Positions 1-7,489 of a DNA stretch of 17,319 nucleotides are shown one piece after another. Every line of letters begins with the position of its first letter. Position 1 is the stretch's first letter. The stretch is from Bacillota bacterium. Its GTDB lineage: Bacteria > Bacillota > Proteinivoracia > UBA4975. The stretch spans positions 1 to 17,319 of the forward strand of contig JAAYHI010000079.1 in the NCBI GenBank assembly GCA_012727415.1. The letters run 5' to 3'. A model generated the notes under the pieces. It saw only the letters and a list, made by a program, of their open reading frames with translations, had not been told where the DNA came from and made no database searches. A program made the translations under genes and the position numbers.

Positions 1-3
1 CAT
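1..3 (-). CDS. Start codon of a gene running off the left edge (5' end only)
   Basis: On the minus strand an ATG occupies the last three bases of the window (positions 3-1). It is preceded by a consensus ribosome binding site, AGGAGGT (complement of 11-17), with about 8 bases between. A promoter-like element lies about 100 bases upstream, and the glnA terminator lies beyond that. Together these suggest that a new minus-strand gene begins here. Only the start codon is visible, so nothing can be said about the product. Confidence 0.5.
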
Positions 4-108
4 CTATACATACCTCCTGTTCTATTATGCTTCGACATTTGGCTGTTGATTCCTGCGTGTATCCGGCCATATGGGATGATGAATATGCTCTGGACTTCCT
101 GATGGATC

Positions 109-137
109 ATTATATGCTGCTGGTGGACTTTTATCAG
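109..137 (-). promoter_or_regulatory. Candidate sigma-A promoter for the gene at the left edge
   Basis: The minus strand has a perfect -10 box TATAAT (complement of 109-114). A 17-base spacer separates it from CTGATA (complement of 132-137), which matches 4 of 6 bases of the -35 consensus. It sits between the glnA terminator and the start codon at position 3, and would give a leader of roughly 100 bases. Prediction from sequence only. Confidence 0.45.
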
Positions 138-198
138 GATGCGGCAAATAAAGGCAACGCCATAATTGTATTTTGGCTGTAACTCAATACATAGCATT

Positions 199-227
199 AA
201 AAAGCAGGTCTCTTGAGACCTGCTTTT
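199..227 (-). terminator. Intrinsic terminator after glnA
   Basis: A 12-bp inverted repeat (200-211 with 216-227) encloses a 4-base loop. Its outer pairs are A/T and it ends in five T on the minus strand. It begins four bases after the glnA stop codon. The T tracts on both sides mean it could also stop transcription arriving on the plus strand. Confidence 0.85.
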
Positions 228-230
228 GTC

Positions 231-1658
231 TTAGAGATCGTAATACAATTCGAACTCCAGGGGATGGGGCACGATGCTGACCTTTTCGGCATCTTCGCGA
301 ATGCGGCGAATTTGGTCCAGAATCAGCCCCTTAGGGAACACATTGCCTGCCAGCAAGTACTCGTAATCCTGCTCTAAGGCATCGGCTGCCTCGTCGAGGG
401 ATTTGGGCAGGGACTTGATCTTCTTTTGCTCTTCGGGAGTAAGGGTATAGAGGTTGAAGTCAAAGGGGCCAAAGCCTTCCTTGACGGGATCAATCTTGTT
501 GTTTATTCCGTCCATGGCTGCCATAAGCACTGCAGAGTAAGCCAGGTAGGGGTTGCAGGTGGCGTCCATGGAGCGGATTTCAAAGCGCTTGGAATCTGGT
601 GTGTCTGCATAGCCGGGGATGCGAATTACCGAGCTGCGATTGGCGGTTGCAAAGCCAATGCTTACCGGTGCTTCGTAGCCGGGAACCAGGCGCTTGTAGG
701 AGTTGGTGCTGGGGTTGGTGAAAGCGCAAAGGGAGCGCGCGTGTTTGAGTATGCCGCCGATGGCGTACAGGGCAATATCACTCAGGCCTGAATAGCCCTC
801 TCCGAAAAATACCGGTTTGCCCTCATTGAAGAACTGGATATGGGCATGCATGCCGCTTCCCAGTTCGCCGTAGAAAGGTTTGGGCATGAAGGTAACCGTC
901 CTGCCCCGCTTCAAAGCGAGATTTTTGACGATGTACTTCAGGAGCATGGAACGGTCCGCCATGGTCGTCAGGGTGCCAAATTCCACTTCTATTTCCACCT
1001 GACCGGGGCCGCCGTTCTCGGAATGGTGGTACTTGACGGGAACGCCGTGTTTATCGAGCATGAGAATCATCTCATTGCGCAGGTCGAAGCTGGAGTCCTT
1101 GGGGAGATCCACATGGTAGCCGCCGTGAAGCCCCACATGATAGCCCAAGTTGGGTTCATCTCTCTTGCCTGTGTTCCAGGCAGCCTGCCGGGAGTCCACA
1201 TTGACTTCCAGGTGATTGACGTCGTTGCGGAAGGAAATGTGGTCAAGAATGTAAAACTCAAACTCCGGTCCCAGGAGACAGGTGTCGGCGATGCCCAGTT
1301 TTGCTATGTATTCTTCGGTTTTTTGGGCTACATAGCGGGGGTCGCCCTCAAAACGCCCTGCCCCCTCGCCCAGGGTATAGATGTCGGCCATGATGGAAAT
1401 CATGGGAATCTCGGAGAAGGGATCGACAAAAGCCGTGGAGATATCCGGTTTAAAGGCCATGTCAGATTTTTCTACAGTGAGGAATCCATAGCTGGAACCG
1501 TCCATTCCGATTCCCCTGGAGATGGTCTTTTCCGTCAACTGCTCAACAGGAATGGTCAGGTGGTGCCAACGTCCAGCCATATCGACCACTTTAAAGTCGA
1601 TTAACTGAATGCCTTCCTTCCCACAGAAATCCTTGAGTTCTGCAAAGGTAGTAAACAT
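231..1658 (-). CDS. glnA: Type I glutamine synthetase
   Basis: Catalyses ATP-dependent condensation of ammonium with glutamate to glutamine in the cytoplasm; family members form dodecamers. The 475-residue protein carries the GS core motifs: DGSS near 53-56, GPEFEFYILD near 130-139, the metal/glutamate-binding HHSENGGPGQVE near 211-222, GSGMHAH near 267-273 and NPSTNSYKRLVPGYEAP near 315-331. I chose the ATG at 1658, eight bases after AGGGG. A GTG eleven codons upstream (1691) keeps the frame but has no ribosome binding site. Tyr404 lies in NLYTLTPEE, which resembles the adenylylation loop of proteobacterial (GSI-beta) enzymes more than the Bacillus form. The gene has its own promoter, a leader hairpin and a terminator, so it is probably monocistronic. 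No GlnR/TnrA-type box was recognised. The family call is firm; the mode of regulation is unknown. Confidence 0.95.
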   Translation of the reverse strand: MFTTFAELKDFCGKEGIQLIDFKVVDMAGRWHHLTIPVEQLTEKTISRGIGMDGSSYGFLTVEKSDMAFKPDISTAFVDPFSEIPMISIMADIYTLGEGAGRFEGDPRYVAQKTEEYIAKLGIADTCLLGPEFEFYILDHISFRNDVNHLEVNVDSRQAAWNTGKRDEPNLGYHVGLHGGYHVDLPKDSSFDLRNEMILMLDKHGVPVKYHHSENGGPGQVEIEVEFGTLTTMADRSMLLKYIVKNLALKRGRTVTFMPKPFYGELGSGMHAHIQFFNEGKPVFFGEGYSGLSDIALYAIGGILKHARSLCAFTNPSTNSYKRLVPGYEAPVSIGFATANRSSVIRIPGYADTPDSKRFEIRSMDATCNPYLAYSAVLMAAMDGINNKIDPVKEGFGPFDFNLYTLTPEEQKKIKSLPKSLDEAADALEQDYEYLLAGNVFPKGLILDQIRRIREDAEKVSIVPHPLEFELYYDL

Positions 1659-1717
1659 CTTCTCATCCCCTTGTTCAATATTTTTGGACACGGCTGAAAA
1701 ACCAGTGGCATAATATG

Positions 1718-1742
1718 GGGGCAGTAATTGTCCCGCTGCCCC
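1718..1742 (-). promoter_or_regulatory. Hairpin at the 5' end of the glnA leader
   Basis: GGGGCAG and CTGCCCC (736-742 with 718-724) form a 7-bp GC-rich stem with an 11-base loop. It begins only about 5 bases downstream of the proposed glnA -10 box, so it would lie at the extreme 5' end of the transcript. It has no following T run and is not a classical terminator. A role in mRNA stability or as a protein-binding site is possible but unproven. Confidence 0.4.
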
Positions 1743-1747
1743 TCTAT

Positions 1748-1776
1748 ATTTTACGGTATTTTTCCCGGGTTTACAA
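1748..1776 (-). promoter_or_regulatory. Probable sigma-A promoter of glnA
   Basis: The minus strand shows TTGTAA (complement of 1771-1776), a 17-base spacer and TAAAAT (complement of 1748-1753). These match 4 of 6 and 5 of 6 consensus bases. The element lies in the gap between the nif3-like stop codon and glnA, about 90 bases upstream of the chosen ATG. Confidence 0.6.
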
Positions 1777-1826
1777 GCTTGCGGGGATTTTCCCGCCGGC
1801 GGAAATACGCTCAGGAGTCAGGCAGC

Positions 1827-2648
1827 TTACCTGGGGTCAATGACACCGCTCATGCGGATTACTTCCATTCCCCTTTCCTCCAGGGCGGCAATAATCATGT
1901 TGATGCCGATAGAGTCGCTGGCCATGTGGCCTGCAACGATAACGTTGCCGATATTTTGTTCCTTGACGGCCTTTATGACATCCTCCGGCATGTGCATGCA
2001 GACCAGGGCGCCGATTCCCGCCTCAAAGTAAGCCTTTGCCACATTGACGCCGCCGTTGGTGCCGCCGGCCATGGTTACAAAGACTTTCCCGGCGTAGTCT
2101 TTTTCGCTGCCGACACGAATCTCCGGTTTGGTGAGCGCGTTTTTATACTCCGGTAGCTGGAGCAGAGCATCAATGACATCTCCAAGAGTAGAGTCTTCCT
2201 TGAGGGCGCCGTCGAGATGTTCCTGGACTTTGCGTTCTGTCAGCAGGTCTGCAGGGGTGTGGATGCCCATAAAAGGTATGTTCAGCAGTCTGGCTGCAGA
2301 AGCTGCCCGGTCATAGTTGGAGACATGCAAACTGCGCTCCACTCTCCCTTTTTGTTCCTGCAAAACCTTTTGCGCCTTGTTAATGGGAATGCCTGCGGCT
2401 ACCATGCGGGCTACCTGATTGTCCATAACCTTGTACAGGTTTAGGCGGGGGAACCCGCCTGCAGGGTGGTGGGTAATAACGAGATCGGCACCTAATTCCC
2501 GGGCAATCAGCAGTTCAGCGGCTTCCATATCTACGCCAAAGGCGGCTTTGTTGAGGTTTTCACCTTCCACAATGATTCCCGAGTCTTCAGGAATCTCTGT
2601 GAGCCCGGCCATCTCCAGGGCCAGCTCCATAATCTCTTTGGTATTCAT
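1827..2648 (-). CDS. NIF3-like dinuclear metal-centre protein (YqfO/DUF34 family)
   Basis: A 273-residue protein of the NIF3/YbgI/YqfO family, which folds around a two-metal site. Several family members have been proposed as GTP cyclohydrolase I type 2 or regulatory proteins, but the cellular role is unsettled. Visible family signatures are DLVITHHP near residues 55-62 (metal-binding His pair) and a C-terminal VAGHMASDSIGIN segment, which supplies the remaining metal ligands in relatives. The Bacillus YqfO-type inserted domain appears to be absent; the length fits the short form. The ATG follows AGGAGGAGG and lies 15 bases after the tex stop codon, so the two are probably co-transcribed. The family is clear. 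A specific reaction is not assigned. Confidence 0.85.
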   Translation of the reverse strand: MNTKEIMELALEMAGLTEIPEDSGIIVEGENLNKAAFGVDMEAAELLIARELGADLVITHHPAGGFPRLNLYKVMDNQVARMVAAGIPINKAQKVLQEQKGRVERSLHVSNYDRAASAARLLNIPFMGIHTPADLLTERKVQEHLDGALKEDSTLGDVIDALLQLPEYKNALTKPEIRVGSEKDYAGKVFVTMAGGTNGGVNVAKAYFEAGIGALVCMHMPEDVIKAVKEQNIGNVIVAGHMASDSIGINMIIAALEERGMEVIRMSGVIDPR

Positions 2649-2663
2649 GTTCTTCCTCCTCCT

Positions 2664-4817
2664 TTAATTGACAGACTTGCAGGACAGGGCAATGCGCTGG
2701 CGCCGCTTGTCGACACCGATGACCCTGACGCTGATGGTTTCACCAACCTTGACTACATCCAGGGGATGCTTGACATACTTATCTGCCAGCTCGGAAACGT
2801 GGACCAGGCCAGCTTCCTTGAGGCCAATATCGACAAAGGCACCGAAGTCGGTGACATTGCGGACAGTTCCCCTGAGGATCATTCCCTCGTTGAGGTCATC
2901 CAGGGTAAGAATACCTTCTCTGAACAGGGGAGGAGGCAATTCGTCCCGGGGGTCGAGGGCAGGTTTTTCCAAAGCTTTAATGATGTCCCGCAGGGTGGGT
3001 TCGCCAATTCCCAACTTTTGGGCCAGAACCTTAACGGGTTCGGGCAGCTTGCTGCTCAGCTCGGGAATCCCGCCGCGACTGGCCAGGTCCTCAGGGGTGT
3101 AGCCGCACAGGCCGAGGAGTTTCTCCGCCGCTGGGTAGGATTCCGGGTGCACCGTGGTATTGTCTAGGGGATTGCCCCCATCCCGGACCCGCAAAAAGCC
3201 TGCGCATTGCTGGAAAGTTGCTTCTCCCAGGCGGGGAACCTGTAGCAGCTGTTGGCGTTGAGTAAAGGCACCCTTCTCTTGCCTCCACTGAACAATGGAT
3301 TTGGCCACAGCTGGTTTTATACCCGCTATATAGGACAAGAGAGGTGCTGAAGCAGTATTGAGGTCCGCCCCCACCCTGTTGACGCTGGTTTCCACCACCT
3401 CGCCCAACAAACGCGCCAATTCCTTTTGGTCTACATCGTGCTGATACTGCCCCACGCCTATTGCCTGGGGAGGGATTTTCACCAGCTCCGACAGAGGGTC
3501 CTGGAGCCTGCGGGCGATGGAAACAGCACTGCGCTGGGAAACGTCCAAATCCGGGAACTCTTCCTTGGCCAGGGGATCGGCAGAATAGACTGACGCCCCA
3601 GACTCATCGACGACAGTGTAAGCAACCCCCTTGATTGCTGCCGTCAGTTCAGCCACCAGCTCAGTTGTCTCCCGGCTGGCGGTGCCGTTGCCGATGGCGA
3701 TGACATCGACCTTATACTGCTCTATGAGTTCGCGAAGGCGCTGTTTTGACTTTTCCACCTGGTTATGGGGAGGGGTGGGATAGATGACATCGATCTTCAG
3801 CAGCTTGCCGGTAGGGTCCACCACCGCCAGCTTGCAGCCGGTGCGGTAAGCCGGGTCTATGCCCAGCACCGTCTTCCCCCGGGTAGGGGGCTGCAAGAGC
3901 AGAGATGACAAATTGGCGGTAAACAACTTATACGCGGACTGATGGGCCATGTCCGTCAGTTCCCGGCGGATGTCGCGTTCCACAGCCGGGGCCAGCAGAC
4001 GCTGATACCCGTCCGCCATTGCCTTTCTTACATATTCTTCGGCAGCGGGAGTTCTGGGCTTGAAATTCCGCCGCCACAATTCCTGCAGCAAGTACTGGGG
4101 GTCGAAATCCAGGGAGACTTTGAGGAACTCTTCCTTCTCCCCGCGGTTGATGGCCAGCACGCGGTGAGGCGGCAGTTTGGCAACGGGCTCACGATAGTCA
4201 TAGTACATTTCATAGACACTTTGCGCCTTGGGGTCCCGGGCCGTTACCACCAGGATGGCTTTATCCCAGGTGCGCCGCCGGGAAATAATGCGGTTTTCTG
4301 CTGCATCGGCAAAGTCTTCCGCGATTATGTCCATTGCCCCCTGCAGGGCAGCCTCGACAGCAGGGACTTTTTCATTAATGTACTTCTCTGCCTCCAGTAC
4401 AGGATCTGCCTCACTGGTCAACAGAATTTCTGCCAGGGGTTCCAGGCCGGCATCCCTGGCCTTGCTGCCCCTGGTATTGCGCTTGGGCTTGTAGGGCCTG
4501 TATATATCCTCAACCTGCTGCAACTTTGTGCATTCCCGAATTTGCTTTTCCAGTTCCGGGGTAAGCTTGCCCTGTTCGGAAATGCTGCGCACAACTTCTT
4601 CTTTGCGCTGGTGAAGGTTCCGCTGATAAGCAACCTGTTGCTGCAGGGCAAAAATCTGCTCTTCGTCAAGCCCGCCGGTGACTTCCTTGCGGTACCTGGC
4701 GATAAAAGGCACCGTGTTGCCGTCATCAAGGAGCTTAATGGTTTCAATAACCTGCCTAAGAGGTATCTTGAGTTCAGCGGCGATGAATTCCATTATCTTC
4801 GCTTCAGTTTGAGACAT
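2664..4817 (-). CDS. tex: Tex-family RNA-binding transcription accessory protein
   Basis: Tex is a conserved cytoplasmic nucleic-acid-binding protein, related to eukaryotic Spt6 and linked to transcription and RNA handling. The 717 residues show the full domain order: a helical N-terminal region (1-300) with the family segment TVPFIARYRKEVTGGLDE near 35-52; a YqgF/RNase H-like domain from about 317 (VLGIDPAYRTG, then VIAIGNGTASRET near 372-384); helix-hairpin-helix repeats near 490-560 (LLSYIAGIKPAVAKSIVQWR); and a C-terminal S1 domain near 644-713 (GTVRNVTDFGAFVDIG). Length is typical, with no break. The ATG follows a strong AAGGAGG. It starts 88 bases after the asparaginase gene and leads into the nif3-like gene. 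I saw no convincing promoter in the 88-base gap. Confidence 0.96.
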   Translation of the reverse strand: MSQTEAKIMEFIAAELKIPLRQVIETIKLLDDGNTVPFIARYRKEVTGGLDEEQIFALQQQVAYQRNLHQRKEEVVRSISEQGKLTPELEKQIRECTKLQQVEDIYRPYKPKRNTRGSKARDAGLEPLAEILLTSEADPVLEAEKYINEKVPAVEAALQGAMDIIAEDFADAAENRIISRRRTWDKAILVVTARDPKAQSVYEMYYDYREPVAKLPPHRVLAINRGEKEEFLKVSLDFDPQYLLQELWRRNFKPRTPAAEEYVRKAMADGYQRLLAPAVERDIRRELTDMAHQSAYKLFTANLSSLLLQPPTRGKTVLGIDPAYRTGCKLAVVDPTGKLLKIDVIYPTPPHNQVEKSKQRLRELIEQYKVDVIAIGNGTASRETTELVAELTAAIKGVAYTVVDESGASVYSADPLAKEEFPDLDVSQRSAVSIARRLQDPLSELVKIPPQAIGVGQYQHDVDQKELARLLGEVVETSVNRVGADLNTASAPLLSYIAGIKPAVAKSIVQWRQEKGAFTQRQQLLQVPRLGEATFQQCAGFLRVRDGGNPLDNTTVHPESYPAAEKLLGLCGYTPEDLASRGGIPELSSKLPEPVKVLAQKLGIGEPTLRDIIKALEKPALDPRDELPPPLFREGILTLDDLNEGMILRGTVRNVTDFGAFVDIGLKEAGLVHVSELADKYVKHPLDVVKVGETISVRVIGVDKRRQRIALSCKSVN

Positions 4818-4905
4818 TTACTTCTCCTCCTTTTCTCCAACCGAGGCCCGCGTATTGCAGTCTCGGCGCAGATCCTGACACATTCACCAACAGGGGTGAT
4901 CCCCA

Positions 4906-5919
4906 TTATCCCTCCCGCTTCAATTTGACAACGGGACGCACCTCGCCGCACTTTTCCTGGCGATGGTTTATATTTTGGGGATGGTGGAACTCTTCCAGGG
5001 ACTTAACCTCCTGGGGCGACAAATAACCCAGTTCCTTGAGGATTTCCACCACAACGGGATCGCGTCCCCGGCTGGAACCATCTTCACATTTCACAGTTAT
5101 GCCAATGCCGGCATCGATTATGCCGACGCAGTATACTCCGGCAGCGCCGCCCTTGGCAACAAGTTTCCCGGGAGCCGCCTGCATTAACTTAGTGCAAAAT
5201 CCATCAGTGCCGCTGACCATCTCGGGATGAGCCATCATCGCCTTGGTGACTCGAGAACAAGCTTCTTCCCGTGCTTTTCCCAGGCCTTGGGGACGGGCCA
5301 GGCGGGCATAAGCCAGGGACATATTGTATATGGGCAGGCCATGGACAGGGACGCCGCAGCCGTCGGTACCAATGGCTATCTGCTCCCGGGGATAACCCGT
5401 CATTTCGGCAATGTAATCGAGGATGATTTGCTGCAGGGGGTGGTCCAGGTCCAAATAAGTTGCCGGGTCATAATTTAAATGCGTGACCAGAGTAAGCATG
5501 CCGGAATGCTTCCCCGAGCAATTGGAATGCAGTACTGAGGGCTCCTCCCCGGCAAGGAGCAGGGCTTTGGCGGTGGCCTTATGGTAAGGGGCATGTACTC
5601 CACATTGGAGCAGGTGATAGTCCTGACCTATCTTGGCGAAGATAGCTTGCACCGTGCGGGTATGGAAGGGCTCGCCATTGTGGGAGGCGCAGAAAAGGGC
5701 AAGTTCTGCCGGGGTGATGCCGTAATGATCCGCTGCCCCCAGCTCCACAACCGGCAAAGCCTGAACCGGCTTGGCTGAACTGCGCCAATAGGTAATGTGG
5801 TAAGGGTCTCCGGCACTCCACAGCAGTTTTCCCTGCCAGTCGACTACTGCCACATGTCCCCGATGCCTGTTTTCCACCAGCGGGCCCCGGGTCACTTCAA
5901 CTAAGACTTCAGCCTGCAA
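4906..5919 (-). CDS. L-asparaginase, Asparaginase_II (Rhizobium etli type) family
   Basis: Predicted to hydrolyse L-asparagine to aspartate and ammonium in the cytoplasm; no signal peptide is visible. The 337-residue sequence fits the Asparaginase_II family, unrelated in sequence to E. coli AnsA/AnsB. Visible signatures are RSSAKPVQ near 46-53, SHNGE near 79-83, HSNCSGKH near 131-138 and TDGCGVP near 185-191. As I recall, Ser/Lys pairs and a Cys-Lys-Cys metal site in these segments are catalytic or structural in the R. etli enzyme; S47, K50, S79, C134, K137 and C188 occupy the matching places here. Translation must start at TTG (5919), eight bases after AAGGAGG: the nearby ATG is out of frame and meets a stop after five codons. 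It lies 16 bases after the C26 peptidase gene, so the two form an operon. Confidence 0.9.
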   Translation of the reverse strand: MQAEVLVEVTRGPLVENRHRGHVAVVDWQGKLLWSAGDPYHITYWRSSAKPVQALPVVELGAADHYGITPAELALFCASHNGEPFHTRTVQAIFAKIGQDYHLLQCGVHAPYHKATAKALLLAGEEPSVLHSNCSGKHSGMLTLVTHLNYDPATYLDLDHPLQQIILDYIAEMTGYPREQIAIGTDGCGVPVHGLPIYNMSLAYARLARPQGLGKAREEACSRVTKAMMAHPEMVSGTDGFCTKLMQAAPGKLVAKGGAAGVYCVGIIDAGIGITVKCEDGSSRGRDPVVVEILKELGYLSPQEVKSLEEFHHPQNINHRQEKCGEVRPVVKLKREG

Positions 5920-5935
5920 AAATCATTCCTCCTTC

Positions 5936-6649
5936 TCATTGCTGCATACTTTTATTGTTGCACTGGGAACAGAAGAGTTCGAAAAGCCCTAAGAATTCCG
6001 GATACCGGGCAATCATCCTTTCGGGATGCCATTGTACGCCTAATATCCAAGGTTCTCTGCTCTCAAAGGCTTCCACCAGCCCGTCCGGGGAGGCGGCGCT
6101 GATTGTCAGGCCGGGAGCAACTTGGTCCACCACTTGATGATGAAAACTGTTGACGCCAATTGCGCCTGGACCCAGGGCAGCTGCCAGCATAGTCCCCGGC
6201 ACAATTTCCACCTGGTGGTGGCGATGCCAGCCGGGGGCCTCCTGCCTGTGCTGAATTGCGCCGACTCTGTCCTCATCGATATGTTGAAGAATAGTTCCCC
6301 CCAAAGCGGCGTTTATCACTTGCATCCCCCGACAAATTCCGAAAATGGGGAGCCCCAGCCCCAGGGCTGCCTTAACCAGGGCAATTTCCTGCTCATCCCG
6401 GAGAGCTTCCACCTCTCCCAGGCGGGGATGGGGGGGCTTGCCAAAAAAGGAGGGCGAAAGATCACTTCCGCCGCTGAGAAACAGCCCGTCCATGCGGGAC
6501 AGGATATCGACGCTGGCAGCAGGCGACAGCGACGGAGGCAGAATCACGGGAAGCCCCCCGGCCTTCTCCACAGCCTGAACATAGGCGTCCTGAATATGGC
6601 TGACCCCTTGCTGATGGCTGTGCCTGCATGTTACTGCAATCAATGGCAT
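5936..6649 (-). CDS. Peptidase C26 family (gamma-glutamyl-gamma-aminobutyrate hydrolase-like, PuuD-like)
   Basis: A class I glutamine amidotransferase-fold hydrolase of 237 residues, predicted to cleave a gamma-glutamyl bond. The nucleophile is Cys106 in GICRGMQ and the catalytic His208/Glu210 lie in GVQWHPE. LSGGSDLSP near 58-66 and NSFHHQ near 167-172 are characteristic of the PuuD branch. The ATG is preceded by GGAGG at 7 bases. The gene starts a two-gene unit with the asparaginase. Both partners release the nitrogen or glutamate of amide-like substrates, which suggests amino-acid or polyamine nitrogen scavenging, but no putrescine-pathway genes are visible. The true substrate is not determinable from sequence. 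I found no strong promoter in 6650-6734. Confidence 0.9.
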   Translation of the reverse strand: MPLIAVTCRHSHQQGVSHIQDAYVQAVEKAGGLPVILPPSLSPAASVDILSRMDGLFLSGGSDLSPSFFGKPPHPRLGEVEALRDEQEIALVKAALGLGLPIFGICRGMQVINAALGGTILQHIDEDRVGAIQHRQEAPGWHRHHQVEIVPGTMLAAALGPGAIGVNSFHHQVVDQVAPGLTISAASPDGLVEAFESREPWILGVQWHPERMIARYPEFLGLFELFCSQCNNKSMQQ

Positions 6650-6734
6650 TACAATTCCTCCCCCGGCCTGTCAAACAGGGATATGCTCTTTCCTGACAAT
6701 AATATATTCAATAACTGCTGGCGTTTTCCTGCAC

Positions 6735-6767
6735 AAAAAAAACAGACAGCCGTAAAGCTGCCCTGTT
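6735..6767 (-). terminator. Intrinsic terminator after mazF
   Basis: An imperfect stem starts two bases after the mazF stop codon: ACAG-G-CAGC pairs with GCTG-T-CTGT around a short loop, with one bulged G and one G-U pair. It runs straight into a tract of T on the minus strand (complement of 6735-6742). This closes the alr-mazE-mazF block. Confidence 0.8.
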
Positions 6768-7118
6768 TTAGAATTCTATTAGGCCGAGGCTAATTTGCAG
6801 CGCGTCATCGACACGTTTCATCAGTTCAGGGGCCAAGTGGGTAATCCGATCCCGCAAGCGCTGTTTATCGATAGTGCGAATCTGCTCCAAAAGCACTACA
6901 GAATCCCTGTCCAGCCCATGTTCCTCGGCAGTAATTTCAACATGAGTAGGGAGTTTAGCCTTTTCGATCTGGGAAGTAATGGCGGCGACAATTACCGTTG
7001 GGCTATACTTGTTGCCCACATCATTTTGAATAATTAAAACCGGCCGCACTCCCCCCTGCTCGGAGCCAACCACCGGGCTGAGGTCAGCAAAAAATACGTC
7101 ACCCCGCTTACAATTCAT
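6768..7118 (-). CDS. mazF: MazF/EndoA family mRNA interferase toxin
   Basis: A 116-residue endoribonuclease toxin of the PemK/MazF family that cuts mRNA at short sequence motifs when free of its antitoxin. It aligns by eye over its whole length with Bacillus EndoA (NdoA): KRGDVFFADLSPVVGSEQGG at 4-23, RPVLIIQND at 25-33 and AAITSQI near 45-51. Arg25 and Thr48, the positions reported as catalytic in the Bacillus enzyme, are present. The ATG lies 4 bases after the mazE stop codon with GGAG overlapping the end of mazE, so translation is probably coupled. The order alr-mazE-mazF is the standard Firmicutes arrangement. Cleavage specificity cannot be read from the sequence. Confidence 0.95.
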   Translation of the reverse strand: MNCKRGDVFFADLSPVVGSEQGGVRPVLIIQNDVGNKYSPTVIVAAITSQIEKAKLPTHVEITAEEHGLDRDSVVLLEQIRTIDKQRLRDRITHLAPELMKRVDDALQISLGLIEF

Positions 7119-7122
7119 CTCT

Positions 7123-7395
7123 TCACGCTCCGCTAACCATCGATTCTATGGTTTCGACCGCTTCATTTTCTGCCTGTACCGCCTCATTCGCCAGAAGCAA
7201 ATTTATTTTGGACATTTCAATATAACCCGCCTGAAGCTTTTCCCGAATTTGGCGTTTTTTCATTTCCGAAATGTACATGCACATTGCTTCGCGAATAAGG
7301 TAACTGCGGTTGACCTTTTGTTTGCTGACAATACCGTCCACCTCTTGTAAAAGGGAGTTGGGGAGGGAAATCATAATACGCTTAGTTTGAGCCAC
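7123..7395 (-). CDS. mazE: MazE/EndoAI family ribbon-helix-helix antitoxin
   Basis: A 90-residue antitoxin expected to bind and block MazF and to repress its own promoter. The N-terminal segment RIMISLPNSLLQEVD is a typical ribbon-helix-helix beta strand and first helix. The middle (GYIEMSKINL near 57-66) and the end (VETIESMVSG) match the toxin-binding tail of Bacillus EndoAI. The start is GTG at 7395, seven bases after AGGGGG; an overlapping ATG two bases upstream is in another frame. It precedes mazF with a 4-base gap. The promoter upstream and the inverted repeat in the leader fit autoregulation, as known for the family. Confidence 0.93.
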   Translation of the reverse strand: MAQTKRIMISLPNSLLQEVDGIVSKQKVNRSYLIREAMCMYISEMKKRQIREKLQAGYIEMSKINLLLANEAVQAENEAVETIESMVSGA

Positions 7396-7420
7396 ATTGG
7401 CACCCCCTGGAATTGGTTGT

Positions 7421-7462
7421 ATACTGCTGGTATATCACACTGGTACATACGTATAGCAGTAT
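7421..7462 (-). promoter_or_regulatory. Inverted repeat in the mazEF leader, candidate MazE operator
   Basis: ATACTGCT at 7421-7428 is repeated as its exact reverse complement at 7455-7462, 26 bases apart. The distal half overlaps the -10 box of the mazEF promoter and the other half lies about 25 bases upstream of the mazE start. Ribbon-helix-helix antitoxins usually bind such repeated half-sites. The assignment is inference. Confidence 0.5.
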
Positions 7463-7489
7463 TATATTTTATTCCCCGGCCAAGGTCAA
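7461..7489 (-). promoter_or_regulatory. Strong sigma-A promoter for mazEF, overlapping the alr stop codon
   Basis: The minus strand has TTGACC (complement of 7484-7489), a 17-base spacer and a perfect TATAAT (complement of 7461-7466). The -35 box shares bases with the TGA stop codon of alr at 7486-7488. It should allow mazEF transcription independent of alr. Confidence 0.75.

Noticed and set aside
27..182. Short plus-strand frame of 51 codons (open back to the edge)
   Set aside because: No ribosome binding site on the plus strand; the sequence before it is the complement of a minus-strand RBS and start, and it lies over a minus-strand promoter. Probably chance.
840..1604. Plus-strand frame of 254 codons
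   Set aside because: Entirely antisense to glnA, which has full motif support; no family resemblance.
1779..1806. GC-rich imperfect hairpin just after the nif3-like gene
   Set aside because: Short interrupted pairing and no T run; it could influence termination, but the evidence is too weak to annotate.
3942..4928. Plus-strand frame of 328 codons
   Set aside because: Antisense to tex; a by-product of its codon usage.
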